Below, piece after piece: positions 58,726 through 58,950 of a DNA stretch of 58,950 nt. The number at the start of each line of letters is the position of its first letter. Position 1 is the stretch's first letter. The position numbers were made by a program, and so were the translations under genes. The stretch comes from Halobellus captivus (lineage in GTDB: Archaea; Halobacteriota; Halobacteria; Halobacteriales; Haloferacaceae). The stretch spans positions 669,571-728,520 of the forward strand of contig NZ_VJXQ01000001.1 in the NCBI RefSeq assembly GCF_007655485.1, written 5' to 3'. The notes below the pieces were generated by a model, which saw nothing but the letters and a program-made list of their open reading frames with translations, did not search any database and was not told where the DNA came from.

Positions 58726-58950
58726 CTAGAAGTCCTCCATCGTCACTTGCCCGTCGGTCGGAGTCGACGCCGACCCCTCGGCCGGTTCAGGTGGCTCATT
58801 CTCACTGGTCTCCGCGTTCTCATCGGTCGCAGGGTTCGAGTCTGCGTCGCCTCCGCCGCCGTCGTCAGCGTCTACTTCATCCGTCGCATCCGTGTCGTTG
58901 CCTTCGTCGGCGTCTCCGTCACCATCGGCCACGGAACCAACGTCTTCGTC
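58726..58950 (-). CDS. mre11: Probable Mre11, C-terminal end (partial)
   Basis: The last 74 residues of a gene that runs off the right edge. The visible part is an acidic, Asp/Gly/Glu/Ala-rich tail ending QVTMEDF, a PIP-box-like motif. The assignment rests on position: mre11 directly precedes rad50 in archaea, and haloarchaeal Mre11 has such an acidic tail. The nuclease domain is not in the window. The GTG at 58932 is not taken as a start, because the frame stays open to the edge. Confidence 0.7.
   Translation of the reverse strand, partial: DEDVGSVADGDGDADEGNDTDATDEVDADDGGGGDADSNPATDENAETSENEPPEPAEGSASTPTDGQVTMEDF

Overview
The window is a gene-dense stretch of a halophilic archaeon (class Halobacteria). 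The evidence is high G+C, very acidic proteins, two TFB transcription factors, sn-glycerol-1-phosphate dehydrogenase (archaeal lipids), archaeal-type DHQ synthase II, MfnA, a split cytochrome b with two halocyanins, Tat-type signal peptides, and many start codons with a TATA-like box about 27 bases upstream (leaderless transcription). No rRNA, tRNA, CRISPR array, insertion sequence or integrase was seen, so this looks like ordinary chromosome rather than an island. The genus cannot be fixed from the sequence alone.

Layout. 1-9.4 kb: a TFB fragment, NreA repair protein, TRAM protein, radical SAM/HhH enzyme, GNAT acetyltransferase, DHQ synthase II, a zinc-ribbon membrane protein, a complete TFB, a BtuF-like binding protein and a DUF84 NTPase. 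9.4-20.7 kb: a GT2-flippase fusion, small regulators, a Tat lipoprotein, an SPFH/NfeD pair, a 7TM-PAS histidine kinase, and a translationally coupled pair of a BGTF-like surface protein and a degenerate Mrr-like/membrane/DUF4352-like protein. 20.8-28.6 kb: central metabolism on the minus strand (pyruvate kinase, MetRS, MfnA, PEP synthase). 28.7-42.3 kb: mixed genes, including a threonine-synthase-like protein lacking its PLP lysine, an MntR-like regulator coupled to a GDT1-type transporter, LysE, EgsA, DUF420, GT4, CopD, a halocyanin, MTH865 and a GIY-YIG-like protein. 42.3-49.4 kb: S9 peptidase, a GAF/PAS protein, the B12 subunit of methylmalonyl-CoA mutase with MeaB, a degenerate alpha/beta hydrolase and a NAD-kinase-like protein. 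49.4-55.2 kb: a cytochrome b6-like/halocyanin respiratory cluster with five haloarchaea-specific membrane proteins. 55.2 kb to the end: endonuclease III, Rad50 and the C-terminal end of probable Mre11.

How the genes work together. PpsA and pyruvate kinase run the PEP/pyruvate node in opposite directions. McmA2 and MeaB, possibly with the BtuF-like protein, concern B12 and methylmalonyl-CoA. The regulator at 33.9 kb, its palindromic operator and the overlapping GDT1 gene form a likely manganese homeostasis unit. The halocyanin-petB-petD run is a membrane oxidoreductase whose Rieske partner is not in the window. NreA, Nth, Rad50 and Mre11 are DNA repair genes.

Two themes stand out. First, several proteins keep a recognisable enzyme fold but have lost key residues (threonine synthase-like, NAD kinase-like, alpha/beta hydrolase, Mrr-like domain, the swivel domain of pyruvate kinase). 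Second, short tandem duplications of 10-30 bp recur in intergenic DNA and in protein linkers. No wholly new multi-gene system is proven; the best candidates are the manganese unit, the cytochrome b/halocyanin cluster, and the surface protein coupled to a membrane-tethered Mrr-like protein.
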